Assembly: GCF_965284335.1 (NCBI RefSeq)
Contig: NZ_OZ260076.1
Direction: 5' to 3' (one strand)
DNA from: Tabrizicola_A sp965284335
GTDB lineage: Bacteria > Pseudomonadota > Alphaproteobacteria > Rhodobacterales > Rhodobacteraceae
Length of the DNA: 64,000 bases
The notes beneath the pieces were generated by a model. That model searched no databases. It worked only from the letters and a program-made list of their open reading frames with translations, and was not told where the DNA came from. Of this stretch, positions 1 through 7,855 are shown piece by piece; within the stretch, counting starts at the first letter, position 1; every line of letters begins with the position of its first letter. Position numbers and translations under genes: made by a program.

Positions 1-465
1 GCTGACCAACAGCCGCCCCACCCGGTCATGATAGGCGGCCCCCAAGATATGTTTGATCTTGCGATGGGTCTTGGTGTCATCAGAGCCATATTGCACCAGA
101 TCCAGATCGGCGGCGCGCACGGCAAAGGGGCGGAGCGTCTCGTCAAACTGCGCGCCTGCGATGAACACCTCGGTGTCAGTCAGGGCGGTGATGCGGCAAC
201 CGGCGTCGGTGGGCACATAGACGCCTTCTGGCTCACCATCCCAGACATCGATGCCGCGCTGGCCGATCTGGACAAAGGTTTCACCCGCGCATTCTACGGT
301 GACGGTGCCCGTGGCGGGCACCACACAGGTTTCATAGCCCGGCGTGCGATAGTCAAAATGCTGGCCTGCGCTCAGGCGGACGATGTTGAAATAGACGTAA
401 GGCACCAAAGGATGGTGCATATCCACGATGGGGCGGTTTTGGTTGTCATGGGGAGCGATGTGCAT
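1..465 (-). CDS. iolB: 5-deoxy-glucuronate isomerase IolB (partial, 3' end outside window)
   Basis: N-terminal 155 codons of IolB, the cupin-fold isomerase converting 5-deoxy-D-glucuronate to 2-deoxy-5-keto-D-gluconate in myo-inositol catabolism. The protein starts MHIAPHDNQNRPIVDMHHP and continues through cupin-like stretches such as AGQHFDYRTPGYETCVV. The reading frame runs off the left edge, so the C-terminal half is not seen. The start at 465 is preceded by an AGGACAG ribosome-binding site and lies 11 bases after the iolC stop, so it is the third gene of the leftward iolD-iolC-iolB operon. The name rests on sequence resemblance plus the neighbouring iolC and iolD. Confidence 0.88.
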   Translation of the reverse strand, partial: MHIAPHDNQNRPIVDMHHPLVPYVYFNIVRLSAGQHFDYRTPGYETCVVPATGTVTVECAGETFVQIGQRGIDVWDGEPEGVYVPTDAGCRITALTDTEVFIAGAQFDETLRPFAVRAADLDLVQYGSDDTKTHRKIKHILGAAYHDRVGRLLVS

Positions 466-476
466 GGTCTGTCCTG

Positions 477-1457
477 TCAGGCGAGGGTGGGGCCAGAGTG
501 AAAGGCAAGAAAGCGGTCAAGCTCTTGGCGGGTGGGCATGGCTGGGGCGCAGGCCACGCGGGACACCACAATAGCGGCCGCGGCCGATCCGCGCAGCACC
601 GCCTGTTCAACGCCCTGCCCCTGCCCGAGGCTGGCAATGAAATTGCCCAAAAACGCATCGCCCGCGCCGGTGGGCTTCAAACTGGCGGTGCGGAAAATGC
701 CTGTCTTGATTTCTGCGGTGGGGGTGAGGGTGATGGCACCCAATTCCCCCATCTTGTAAACCACGATTTGCGCGCCGTCCCCAATCAGGCTGCGGGCCTT
801 GTCGAGGCCCTTTTCCACAGCCCCGGCCATAAAGCCAAATTCCACATCATTGCCGACGATCACATCGCACATGGCCGCCGCGCGGGAATAGACTTGGGAC
901 GCCTCCTCGGCGGACGCCCAGGAATAGGGGCGATAATCCACATCGAAAATCAGCGGCACCCCGGCCGCGCGTGCCAGATCAAAGGCCCGAAAGGCGGCGC
1001 TGCGCGAGGGCTCAGATGCCAGAACGGTTCCAGTTGTGACCAGCGCGGCAAAGCGGGCGTAATCCACCGCCTCGACATCATTCGTCGTCATGGCGAAATC
1101 GGCGGCGCCGTTGCGGTAGATGACAGACTGGCAGTTTTCCAGCCGCGTTTCGACAACAGCCAGTGAATTACGCGCCTCACCTGCGACCGAGCGGACATGG
1201 GCGCGGTCAATGCCATAGGCGTCCAATTGCGCCAGACAAAACCGCCCCACGGCATCATCTGACACACAAGTCAGCAGGGCCGCCCGCCCGCCTGCGCGGG
1301 TCAGCGCCACGGCGATATTGGCCGATGAGCCGCCAAGGGCCGTCGTGAACCGGGTGGCAGTTTCAATCGGCGTGCCCGGCGGGTCGGCGTAAAGATCCAT
1401 CCCGGCGCGCCCGATCACAAGGCAGGGCTTGGCCACCAAGGCAGACAGCGCAGCCAT
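477..1457 (-). CDS. iolC: 5-dehydro-2-deoxygluconokinase IolC
   Basis: PfkB/ribokinase-family sugar kinase of 326 residues that phosphorylates 2-deoxy-5-keto-D-gluconate in inositol breakdown. The N-terminal PfkB signature is visible (VIGRAGMDLYADPPG, then ALGGSSANIAVALTRAGG), and so is the C-terminal signature with the catalytic aspartate (KPTGAGDAFLGNF). The ATG at 1457 shares its A with the TGA of iolD, which implies translational coupling. A TTG one codon upstream is possible but unnecessary. Length and order (iolD, iolC, iolB) fit the family. It is a cytoplasmic enzyme. Confidence 0.9.
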   Translation of the reverse strand: MAALSALVAKPCLVIGRAGMDLYADPPGTPIETATRFTTALGGSSANIAVALTRAGGRAALLTCVSDDAVGRFCLAQLDAYGIDRAHVRSVAGEARNSLAVVETRLENCQSVIYRNGAADFAMTTNDVEAVDYARFAALVTTGTVLASEPSRSAAFRAFDLARAAGVPLIFDVDYRPYSWASAEEASQVYSRAAAMCDVIVGNDVEFGFMAGAVEKGLDKARSLIGDGAQIVVYKMGELGAITLTPTAEIKTGIFRTASLKPTGAGDAFLGNFIASLGQGQGVEQAVLRGSAAAAIVVSRVACAPAMPTRQELDRFLAFHSGPTLA

Positions 1458-3319
1458 CAAATGCCCCGCCGCTGGCCCGCGCGCCCAGCCTCGACCTCGG
1501 CATGTTTTTCCAGCACGCTATCGCTGGCGGAAACCTCAGCCGTGCCAATCTCCCACCACGCATGGCCTTGGGTCGTCCAACCTTCATACGGATCAACCTG
1601 CATAACGATGACGCTGGTCTTGTCCGCCGCCTTTGCGCGCTGGAATGCCGCGCCGAGTTCCGCAGGATTGGCCACGGTTTCGGCATGGGCCCCCATGGCG
1701 CGGGCGTGCGCCTCAAAATCCACGGCAAAGGGGGTGGGAACGGTGGGACAATCCGCGATCAGGTTGTTGAAACTGGCTTGGCCTGTGTTGTTTTGCAGCT
1801 TGTTGATCACTGCAAAGCCGCCGTTATCAAGGACCAGAATGATCAGCTTTTTCTGGGTAAGGACAGACGAGTAAATATCTGAATTCATAAGGAGATAACT
1901 GCCGTCACCGACGAAGACGATGGTGTCTTGTTCAGGTTCCACCTCAGCCTGCGCGATGCGCGCGCCCCAGCCGCCAGCAATCTCATATCCCATGCAGGAA
2001 AAGCCAAATTCGACATCGACGGTGCCAATGCCAAGGGTGCGCCAATTGGCTGTCACCTCGGCAGGCAGACCCCCTGCCGCTGTCACCACGCGGTCGCGCG
2101 GGTCACACAGTGCATTCACCACACCGATGGCTTGAGCATAGGAATTGGGACGGTTGCCGTGGGCGACGTTACCCGCCACATAGGCATCCCATTTGCGGCG
2201 ATGGGCCTGCGCTTCCGCCAGCCAGTCGGCCTCGGCCCGGTGCGATCCAAGCGCTGCTTGCAGCGCCAATATCCCCAGTTTTGCATCGCCCACAACGGCC
2301 AAGGATTGATGCTTGGCCGCGTCATGGCGACCTGCGTTCAACCCGATCAATTTGGCATCGGGGGCAAAGACCGTCCACGATCCGGTGGTAAAATCCTGCA
2401 AGCGGGTGCCCACCGCGAGGACCACATCCGCCGCACCAGCCACCGCATTGGCACTGTCAGACCCCGTCACGCCCAAGGGGCCGATGTTCAGGGGATCATC
2501 GGACAACAGGTTCGCCCGCCCTGCGATGGTTTCGACCACAGGGATGCCGTGGGTTTTGGCAAAGGCGGTCAATTCGGCCACCGCGCCGGAATATTGCACG
2601 CCGCCGCCCGCCACGATCACCGGGCGCTTTGCGTTGCGCAAAAGGCTGGCCGCTTCGGCGATTTCGGCCATGTCCGGGGTTTGGCGGCGGATGCGGTGGA
2701 CACGGCGGGCGAAAAAGGCGGTGGGGTAGTCATAGGCCCAGCCCTGCAAATCCTGCGGCAGGCCGATAAAGGCCGGGCCACAATCGGCAGGATCCAGCAT
2801 CGTCGCCAAGGCGGCGGGCAAGGATTGCAGGATCTGCGCGGGATGCGTGATGCGGTCCCAATAGCGGCTAACAGCCTTGAAGGCATCATTGACGCCAAAA
2901 GTCGGGTTCCCGAAATGCTCCAACTGTTGCAGCACCGGGTCGGGCAAGCGCGTCAGAAACGTATCGCCACACAGCATGAGCATCGGCAGGCGGTTGGCAT
3001 GGGCCAAGGCGGCGGCCGTCAGAAGGTTGGCCGTCCCCGGCCCGGCGCTTGCGGTGCAGAACATGAAGCGCCGCCGCAGGTGGTATTTGGCATAGGCGGC
3101 GGCGGCAAAGCCCATGCTTTGCTCATTCTGCCCACGATACAGCGGCATCTCGGCATGCACCGGATACAGCGCCTCGCCCAGACAGGGCACATTGCCATGG
3201 CCAAAAATGCCAAAGCCCCCGCCGCAGATCCGGGTTTCCACCCCGTCAATTTCGATGAACTGGTTCATCAGCCAGCGCACAATCGCTTGGGCCACGGTCA
3301 ACCTGATCGTATCCTGCAT
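1457..3319 (-). CDS. iolD: 3D-(3,5/4)-trihydroxycyclohexane-1,2-dione hydrolase IolD
   Basis: Thiamine-diphosphate-dependent ring-opening hydrolase of 620 residues that acts after inosose dehydration in myo-inositol catabolism. It has the three-domain acetolactate-synthase layout. The N-terminal PYR domain includes GHGNVPCLGEAL and FCTASAGPGTANLLTAAA. The middle domain has PVIVAGGGV. The C-terminal TPP-binding domain has the GDGSYLLMNSDIYSS segment, followed by LDNGGFAVINKLQNN, characteristic of IolD. The start was placed at MQDTIRL (3319) because upstream codons would run into the divergent promoter and the operator. It is the first gene of the leftward operon. Confidence 0.92.
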   Translation of the reverse strand: MQDTIRLTVAQAIVRWLMNQFIEIDGVETRICGGGFGIFGHGNVPCLGEALYPVHAEMPLYRGQNEQSMGFAAAAYAKYHLRRRFMFCTASAGPGTANLLTAAALAHANRLPMLMLCGDTFLTRLPDPVLQQLEHFGNPTFGVNDAFKAVSRYWDRITHPAQILQSLPAALATMLDPADCGPAFIGLPQDLQGWAYDYPTAFFARRVHRIRRQTPDMAEIAEAASLLRNAKRPVIVAGGGVQYSGAVAELTAFAKTHGIPVVETIAGRANLLSDDPLNIGPLGVTGSDSANAVAGAADVVLAVGTRLQDFTTGSWTVFAPDAKLIGLNAGRHDAAKHQSLAVVGDAKLGILALQAALGSHRAEADWLAEAQAHRRKWDAYVAGNVAHGNRPNSYAQAIGVVNALCDPRDRVVTAAGGLPAEVTANWRTLGIGTVDVEFGFSCMGYEIAGGWGARIAQAEVEPEQDTIVFVGDGSYLLMNSDIYSSVLTQKKLIILVLDNGGFAVINKLQNNTGQASFNNLIADCPTVPTPFAVDFEAHARAMGAHAETVANPAELGAAFQRAKAADKTSVIVMQVDPYEGWTTQGHAWWEIGTAEVSASDSVLEKHAEVEAGRAGQRRGI

Positions 3320-3375
3320 CGTCCATCTGCCTTTCGAACGGGGCTTGCGTGTGTTGCCCGGCAAGGATACATATT

Positions 3376-3391
3376 TTGCAACCGGTTGCAA
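3376..3391. promoter_or_regulatory. LacI-family operator between the divergent inositol operons
   Basis: TTGCAACCGGTTGCAA is a perfect 16-base palindrome with the central CG and the TG-AA-CG-TT-CA spacing typical of LacI/GalR operators. It lies in the 91-base gap between the iolD start (3319) and the rightward dehydrogenase start (3411), so one bound repressor could control both operons. The LacI-type gene ending at 6573 is the obvious candidate. That pairing is inferred from proximity. Confidence 0.7.
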
Positions 3392-3410
3392 TGTCGCCGT
3401 AAGGGAGGGG

Positions 3411-4532
3411 ATGCCCGTGTCAGACATCGGAATTGGGCTGGTCGGCGGCGGCTATATGGGTAAGGCCCATGCCGTGGCTTTATCGGCGGTGGGGGCCTTG
3501 TTTGAAACCGCGCTTCGCCCGCGTCTCGAGGTGATTGCCGCCACCACCCCGGCCTCAGCCGCGCGCTATGCCGCCGCCTATGGCTTTGCCCGCGCGACCG
3601 ATGATTGGCGTGACCTCGTGGCCGATCCAAAGGTTCAGGCGGTGGTCATCGCCTCGCCCCAATCCACCCACCGTGCGATTGCCGAAGCCGCCTTTGCCGC
3701 TGGTAAGCCAGTCTTTTGCGAAAAACCCTTGGGCGCGTCACTCGAGGATGCCAAGGCGATGACCGCCGCCGCCGAGGCCACAGGGCTGCCAAACATGATC
3801 GGCTTCAACTATGTCCGCACCCCCGCCACCCAATTCGTCCGCCAGCTTTTGGCCGAGGGCGCGATTGGCACCGTGACGTGGTTTCGCGGTGAGCATAGCG
3901 AAGATTTCCTGTCTGACCCAAACGCCCCCGCCAATTGGCGCACCACGGGCCGCGCCAATGGCTGCATGGGTGATCTTGCCCCCCATCCGATCAACTGCAT
4001 GCTGGCGCTGATGGGCCCGGTGGCGGAACTCTCGGCGCGGATTGAAATTGTGCACACCACCCGCCCCGGCCCGAACGGCCCGGTTGCGGTGACCAATGAC
4101 GACCATGGACAGCTGATGCTGCGATTTCAGTCGGGCGCGATGGGGCATCTTTACATCAGCCGCATCGCCACGGGGCGCAAGATGGGCTATGCCTATGAAA
4201 TCCATGGCACAAAAGGCGGCATCCGCTTTGATCAAGAAGATCAAAACGCAGTTTGGCTTTACCGTGCCGAGGGGCCAGAGGCCACGCGCGGCTATACCCG
4301 CATCCTGACCGGCCCTGCCCATCCGGATTATGGCATGTTCTGCCAAGGCCCCGGCCATGGCACCGGATATCAAGACCAGATCATCATCGAAGCGCGCGAT
4401 TTTCTGGCCGCCATCCATTCGGGCAAACCCGTCTGGCCCACCTTCCGCGATGGGCTGGCGGTTTCCCAGATCATCGACACCGCATTCAAAGCATCCGACG
4501 ACGGCGGCTGGCACGCCGTCCCCCAAACATGA
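3411..4532 (+). CDS. Gfo/Idh/MocA-family oxidoreductase, probable inositol dehydrogenase
   Basis: NAD(P)-dependent dehydrogenase of 373 residues. The N-terminal Rossmann fold starts IGIGLVGGGYMGKAHAV, and the family motif with the likely catalytic lysine is FCEKPLG near residue 105. The C-terminal substrate domain is complete. ATG 3411 is preceded by an excellent AAGGGAGGGG ribosome-binding site. It is the first gene of a rightward three-gene operon divergent from iolDCB, which suggests oxidation of an inositol isomer (IolG/IolX/IolW role). The exact substrate cannot be told from sequence, and a second paralogue lies at 5443. Confidence 0.8.
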   Translation: MPVSDIGIGLVGGGYMGKAHAVALSAVGALFETALRPRLEVIAATTPASAARYAAAYGFARATDDWRDLVADPKVQAVVIASPQSTHRAIAEAAFAAGKPVFCEKPLGASLEDAKAMTAAAEATGLPNMIGFNYVRTPATQFVRQLLAEGAIGTVTWFRGEHSEDFLSDPNAPANWRTTGRANGCMGDLAPHPINCMLALMGPVAELSARIEIVHTTRPGPNGPVAVTNDDHGQLMLRFQSGAMGHLYISRIATGRKMGYAYEIHGTKGGIRFDQEDQNAVWLYRAEGPEATRGYTRILTGPAHPDYGMFCQGPGHGTGYQDQIIIEARDFLAAIHSGKPVWPTFRDGLAVSQIIDTAFKASDDGGWHAVPQT

Positions 4533-4539
4533 GGCTTCT

Positions 4540-5430
4540 ATGACCATCCGTATCGGCAACGCGCCCTGTTCTTGGGGTGTGGAGTTTGCAGACGACCCGC
4601 GCAACCCAAGCTGGCAGCAAGTGCTGCAAGATTGCGCGGCTGCGGGCTATAAAGGGATCGAACTGGGACCGATTGGCTTTATGCCCGAAGACCCCGCGAT
4701 CCTTGGGCCTGCCTTGGCGACGCATAATCTGGAACTGATCGGCGGCGTGGTGTTTCGCCCGTTTCACGATCCAGCCAAATGGGATGAGGTTTGGGATGCC
4801 GCCCAGCGCACCTGCAAGGCGCTGACAGCGCACGGCGCGCAGCATCTGGTGCTGATCGACAGCATCTCACCCCGCCGCGCGCCGACCGCAGGGCGGGCGG
4901 CGGATGCCGAACAGATGGACCGCGCCGAATGGGTCGCCTTCCGGGATCGCATCGCACAGGTGGCAAAACTCGGGGCCGAGGAATACGGCCTGACCGTGGG
5001 CATTCACGCCCATGCGGCAGGCTTCATCGACTTTGAGCCGGAGCTGGAACGCCTTTTGGACGAGGTGGACGAAAAGATTCTGAAAATCTGCTTTGACACC
5101 GGGCACCATTCCTATGCGGGCTTTGACCCCGTGGCCTTTATGCGCCGCCACATTGGCCGCATTTCTTATATGCATTTCAAAGACATAGACCCATTTGTTA
5201 AAGCGGATGCCATCGCCAAATCCACCGGCTTTTATGACGCCTGCGGTCAGGGGATTTTCTGCAACCTTGGCAAGGGTGATGTGGATTTCCCCGCCGTTCG
5301 GCAGATTTTGTTGGACGCGGGGTTCACGGGCTGGTGCACGGTGGAGCAAGACTGCGACCCGACGCTGGATGTCAGCCCCATTGATGACGCGCGCAAGAAC
5401 CGCGAATACCTTTCCTCCATCGGCTTTTAA
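4540..5430 (+). CDS. TIM-barrel sugar isomerase/dehydratase, probable inosose dehydratase (IolE/IolI superfamily)
   Basis: Xylose-isomerase-like TIM barrel (AP endonuclease 2 fold) of 296 residues, close to the usual IolE length. It begins IRIGNAPCSWGVEF and has the GYKGIELGPIGFMP strand-loop. Probable metal ligands sit in HAHAAGFIDF, CFDTGHHSY, YMHFKDID and the terminal CTVEQDCDP. The start lies 7 bases after the upstream dehydrogenase stop with a GAGG ribosome-binding site. Between inositol dehydrogenases and opposite iolD, the likely job is 2-keto-myo-inositol dehydration (IolE) or inosose isomerisation (IolI/IolH). It differs from classic IolE at the N-terminus, so the exact reaction is left open. 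Confidence 0.75.
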   Translation: MTIRIGNAPCSWGVEFADDPRNPSWQQVLQDCAAAGYKGIELGPIGFMPEDPAILGPALATHNLELIGGVVFRPFHDPAKWDEVWDAAQRTCKALTAHGAQHLVLIDSISPRRAPTAGRAADAEQMDRAEWVAFRDRIAQVAKLGAEEYGLTVGIHAHAAGFIDFEPELERLLDEVDEKILKICFDTGHHSYAGFDPVAFMRRHIGRISYMHFKDIDPFVKADAIAKSTGFYDACGQGIFCNLGKGDVDFPAVRQILLDAGFTGWCTVEQDCDPTLDVSPIDDARKNREYLSSIGF

Positions 5431-5442
5431 GGAGCAGCGATC

Positions 5443-6576
5443 ATGGCACAACTGAACTGGGGCATGATCGGCGGCGGTGAGGGCAGCCAGATCGGCCCGG
5501 CCCACCGCTTGGGCGCGCTGGCCGATGGGCATTTCAAACTGGCCGCAGGGGCGCTGGACCACCGGCCCGATGTGGGGCGCGAATATGCCCAGCGGCTGGG
5601 CGTGGCGGCTGACCGCGCCTATGGCGACTGGAAGGAAATGCTGGCGGGCGAGCGGAACCGCCCCGACCGCGTTGATCTCGTCACCGTGGCCACCCCGAAC
5701 TCCACCCATTTTGAAATCACCAAGGCCTTTCTTGAGGCCGGGTTCAATGTGCTGTGCGAAAAGCCCATGACGGTGACGGTGGAAGAGGGCGAAGAGATCA
5801 CCCGTATCGCCGCCAAGACCGGCAAGATCTGCGCGGTGAACTACTGCTATTCCGCCTATCCGATGATCCGCCAAGCCCGCGCCATGGTGCGCAATGGCGA
5901 TATTGGCCGCGTCCGGCTGGTGGTCACCAACTTTAGCCATGGCCACCATGGTGATGCGGCCGATGCCGACAATCCGCGCGTGCGCTGGCGCTATGACCCG
6001 GCGATGGCGGGCGTATCAGGGCAGTTTGCCGATTGCGGCATCCATGCGCTGCATATGGCCAGTTTCATCTGCGATGATCAGGTGGAAAAGCTCTCGGCGG
6101 ATTTCGCCTCGACAATCTCCAGCCGGGTGCTGGAAGATGATGCGATGGTGAATTTCCGCATGTCCAAGGGCACGGTGGGGCGGCTTTGGACGTCCTCTGT
6201 GGCGATTGGGCGGCAGCACGGGTTTGACATTCAGGTCTTTGGTGAAACCGGTGGCTTCCGCTGGGCGTCGGAGCAACCGAACCAGCTGATCTATACCCCC
6301 GTCGGCGGGCGCACGCAGATCATGGAAAAGGGCGAAGGCGGGCTTTACGACGATGCCAAGCGGCTCTCCCGCGTGGCGATTGCCCATCCCGAAGGCTTCC
6401 CCTTGGCCGTGGCCAATATCTACTGCGATCTGGCAGACGCGATCCGCGGCATCCCGCGCGATGGCTTGCCCACGGCGGCCGATGGCACGCGGTCGATGGC
6501 GGCGGTGCATACGGCGGTGGCCTCGGCACGCGCAGGTGGTCAGTGGATGGACGCCCGCCCGCCGATGTTCCGCTAA
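5443..6576 (+). CDS. Gfo/Idh/MocA-family oxidoreductase (GGGEGSQIG subgroup), inositol locus
   Basis: Second dehydrogenase of the operon, 377 residues. The Rossmann motif is the extended GMIGGGEGSQIGPAHR form, followed by DLVTVATPNSTH and the VLCEKPMT motif with the likely catalytic lysine. It clearly differs from the paralogue at 3411, so the pair probably oxidises different inositol stereoisomers or later intermediates. The ATG is 12 bases after the preceding stop, with AAGGAG upstream. The 3' end overlaps the end of the convergent lacI-type gene by four bases, leaving no room for an intergenic terminator. Confidence 0.8.
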   Translation: MAQLNWGMIGGGEGSQIGPAHRLGALADGHFKLAAGALDHRPDVGREYAQRLGVAADRAYGDWKEMLAGERNRPDRVDLVTVATPNSTHFEITKAFLEAGFNVLCEKPMTVTVEEGEEITRIAAKTGKICAVNYCYSAYPMIRQARAMVRNGDIGRVRLVVTNFSHGHHGDAADADNPRVRWRYDPAMAGVSGQFADCGIHALHMASFICDDQVEKLSADFASTISSRVLEDDAMVNFRMSKGTVGRLWTSSVAIGRQHGFDIQVFGETGGFRWASEQPNQLIYTPVGGRTQIMEKGEGGLYDDAKRLSRVAIAHPEGFPLAVANIYCDLADAIRGIPRDGLPTAADGTRSMAAVHTAVASARAGGQWMDARPPMFR

Positions 6577-7574
6577 AGCGCCCGCAAGGTCCGCCGCTCG
6601 ATCACCCGGCAAGGAAACAGCCGGGCTTCTGGCGGCAGATCGGGCGTCTCGATCAAGGCCACGACCAGTTCAATCGCGGCCTCGATCATCTCGGCCACGG
6701 GCTGGCGAATGGTGGTCAGCCCGATGTTCTGCCAGCGCGACATTTCCATATCATTCAGACCGATCAGCCCGATATCCTCGGGCACCCGCAAGCCGGCCTC
6801 CTCGATCGCACTGAGCGCCCCCACGGCCAAGAGATCATCACCGCAGAAATAGGCCTCTGCCGGACCCGCCCCCTGCCCCAAGAGCCGCTGCATCTCGGCG
6901 CGGCCCGCGTCAAACGTGTAATCCGCCGCATAAGACAGGCTGAGCGTCACACCCGCCCGCCCCTGCGCCGCCGCGACAAACCCTGCCGCCCGGTCAATCG
7001 TCGAGGTCGCCGCCTCTGGCCCGCCCAAAAACGCCAATCGCCGATAGCCCCGCGCCATCAGCGCCTCGGCCGCCATTCGGCCACAGGCCACATTGTCAAT
7101 TCCCACCACATGCACCTGCGGGGACAGCGCATGACGGCCAAAGGCATGCACGACGGGCAAATGCGCCGCCTTGAAGGTCTGGGCAAAACTGGAGGGCAAG
7201 GTTGATGAGGCCACGATCACCCCATCCACCGAATACTGGCGCAACATCTGAACCGAGGCCGCGGGATCTGTTGCGCCGCTCAGATTGACGAGCAAAGGCC
7301 GCAACCCCCGCGCTTGCAATCCGCGCGTGAAAAGATCAAACACCTCAAGGATCAGGGGGTTGTGAAAGTTATTTGCGATCAGCCCGATCAGTTTGGTCCG
7401 TCCTGTGGTCAGGCTAGAGGCCAGCGCATTCGGCGCATAGCCCAACTCGGCCGCCGCCGCCTCGACCTTGGCGCGGGTCTGGGGCGAGACGGACGCGCCT
7501 TCGGTAAAGGTCCGCGACACCGCCGAGCGCGACACCCCCGCCCGCATCGCAACCTCTTTCAGGGTCACCGCCAT
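6573..7574 (-). CDS. LacI-family transcriptional regulator, probable regulator of the inositol genes
   Basis: Regulator of 333 residues with an N-terminal LacI helix-turn-helix (VTLKEVAMRAGVSRSAVSRTF, HTH in residues 3-25) and a periplasmic-binding-protein-like effector domain (KLIGLIANNFHNPL, VDGVIVASS, GLIGLNDMEMSRW). The ATG at 7574 was chosen over one at 7610 because LacI proteins begin just before the HTH, an AAGGCAGG ribosome-binding site precedes it, and the upstream start overlaps an operator-like palindrome. It converges on the dehydrogenase operon. An inositol-derived effector is inferred from position only. Confidence 0.85.
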   Translation of the reverse strand: MAVTLKEVAMRAGVSRSAVSRTFTEGASVSPQTRAKVEAAAAELGYAPNALASSLTTGRTKLIGLIANNFHNPLILEVFDLFTRGLQARGLRPLLVNLSGATDPAASVQMLRQYSVDGVIVASSTLPSSFAQTFKAAHLPVVHAFGRHALSPQVHVVGIDNVACGRMAAEALMARGYRRLAFLGGPEAATSTIDRAAGFVAAAQGRAGVTLSLSYAADYTFDAGRAEMQRLLGQGAGPAEAYFCGDDLLAVGALSAIEEAGLRVPEDIGLIGLNDMEMSRWQNIGLTTIRQPVAEMIEAAIELVVALIETPDLPPEARLFPCRVIERRTLRAL

Positions 7575-7607
7575 GACCTGCCTTGTCCTGTTTTCCAATC
7601 TTTGAAC

Positions 7608-7621
7608 CATAACCGCTTATG
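7608..7621. promoter_or_regulatory. Operator-like near-palindrome upstream of the LacI-type gene
   Basis: CATAACCGCTTATG has the LacI-type symmetry CATAAnCGnTTATG with central CG and lies about 35 bases upstream of the regulator start at 7574. It differs in sequence from the iol operator at 3376, so it may be an autoregulatory site of lower similarity or a chance match. Confidence 0.35.
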
Positions 7622-7674
7622 TTCAGGCTGAAAACCTTGCTTCCATGCGTCCCGCCACATGATGCCGCGCAAAG

Positions 7675-7700
7675 ATGAGTATTTGAAAAGGCGCAAATCC
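7675..7700 (+). repeat. Possible degenerate copy of the dispersed GAGTATTT motif
   Basis: GAGTATTTGAAAAGGCGCAAA resembles the element at 16211 (GAGTATTT followed by an A-rich stretch and GGGCAAAA). It sits in the 281-base gap between the LacI-type gene and valS, upstream of valS. It is the weakest of the copies listed. Confidence 0.3.
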
Positions 7701-7855
7701 AAAGGTGCCGCGATTTGTGAACCGCGCCTTTGGAAATACTCTGCGCCAAGTGCATTTGCCCCCCGCGCAGCGCTTGGCCTTTGCAGGAGTTTTCGCTATG
7801 CAGCGCCCTGACCGATGGGCCTTTGACCGATGGCCCGGTGACAAAGGAATGCATC

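Noticed and set aside
1928..3463. A 511-codon rightward frame
   Set aside because: Antisense to iolD; composition rich in His, Arg and Gln as expected for a shadow frame.
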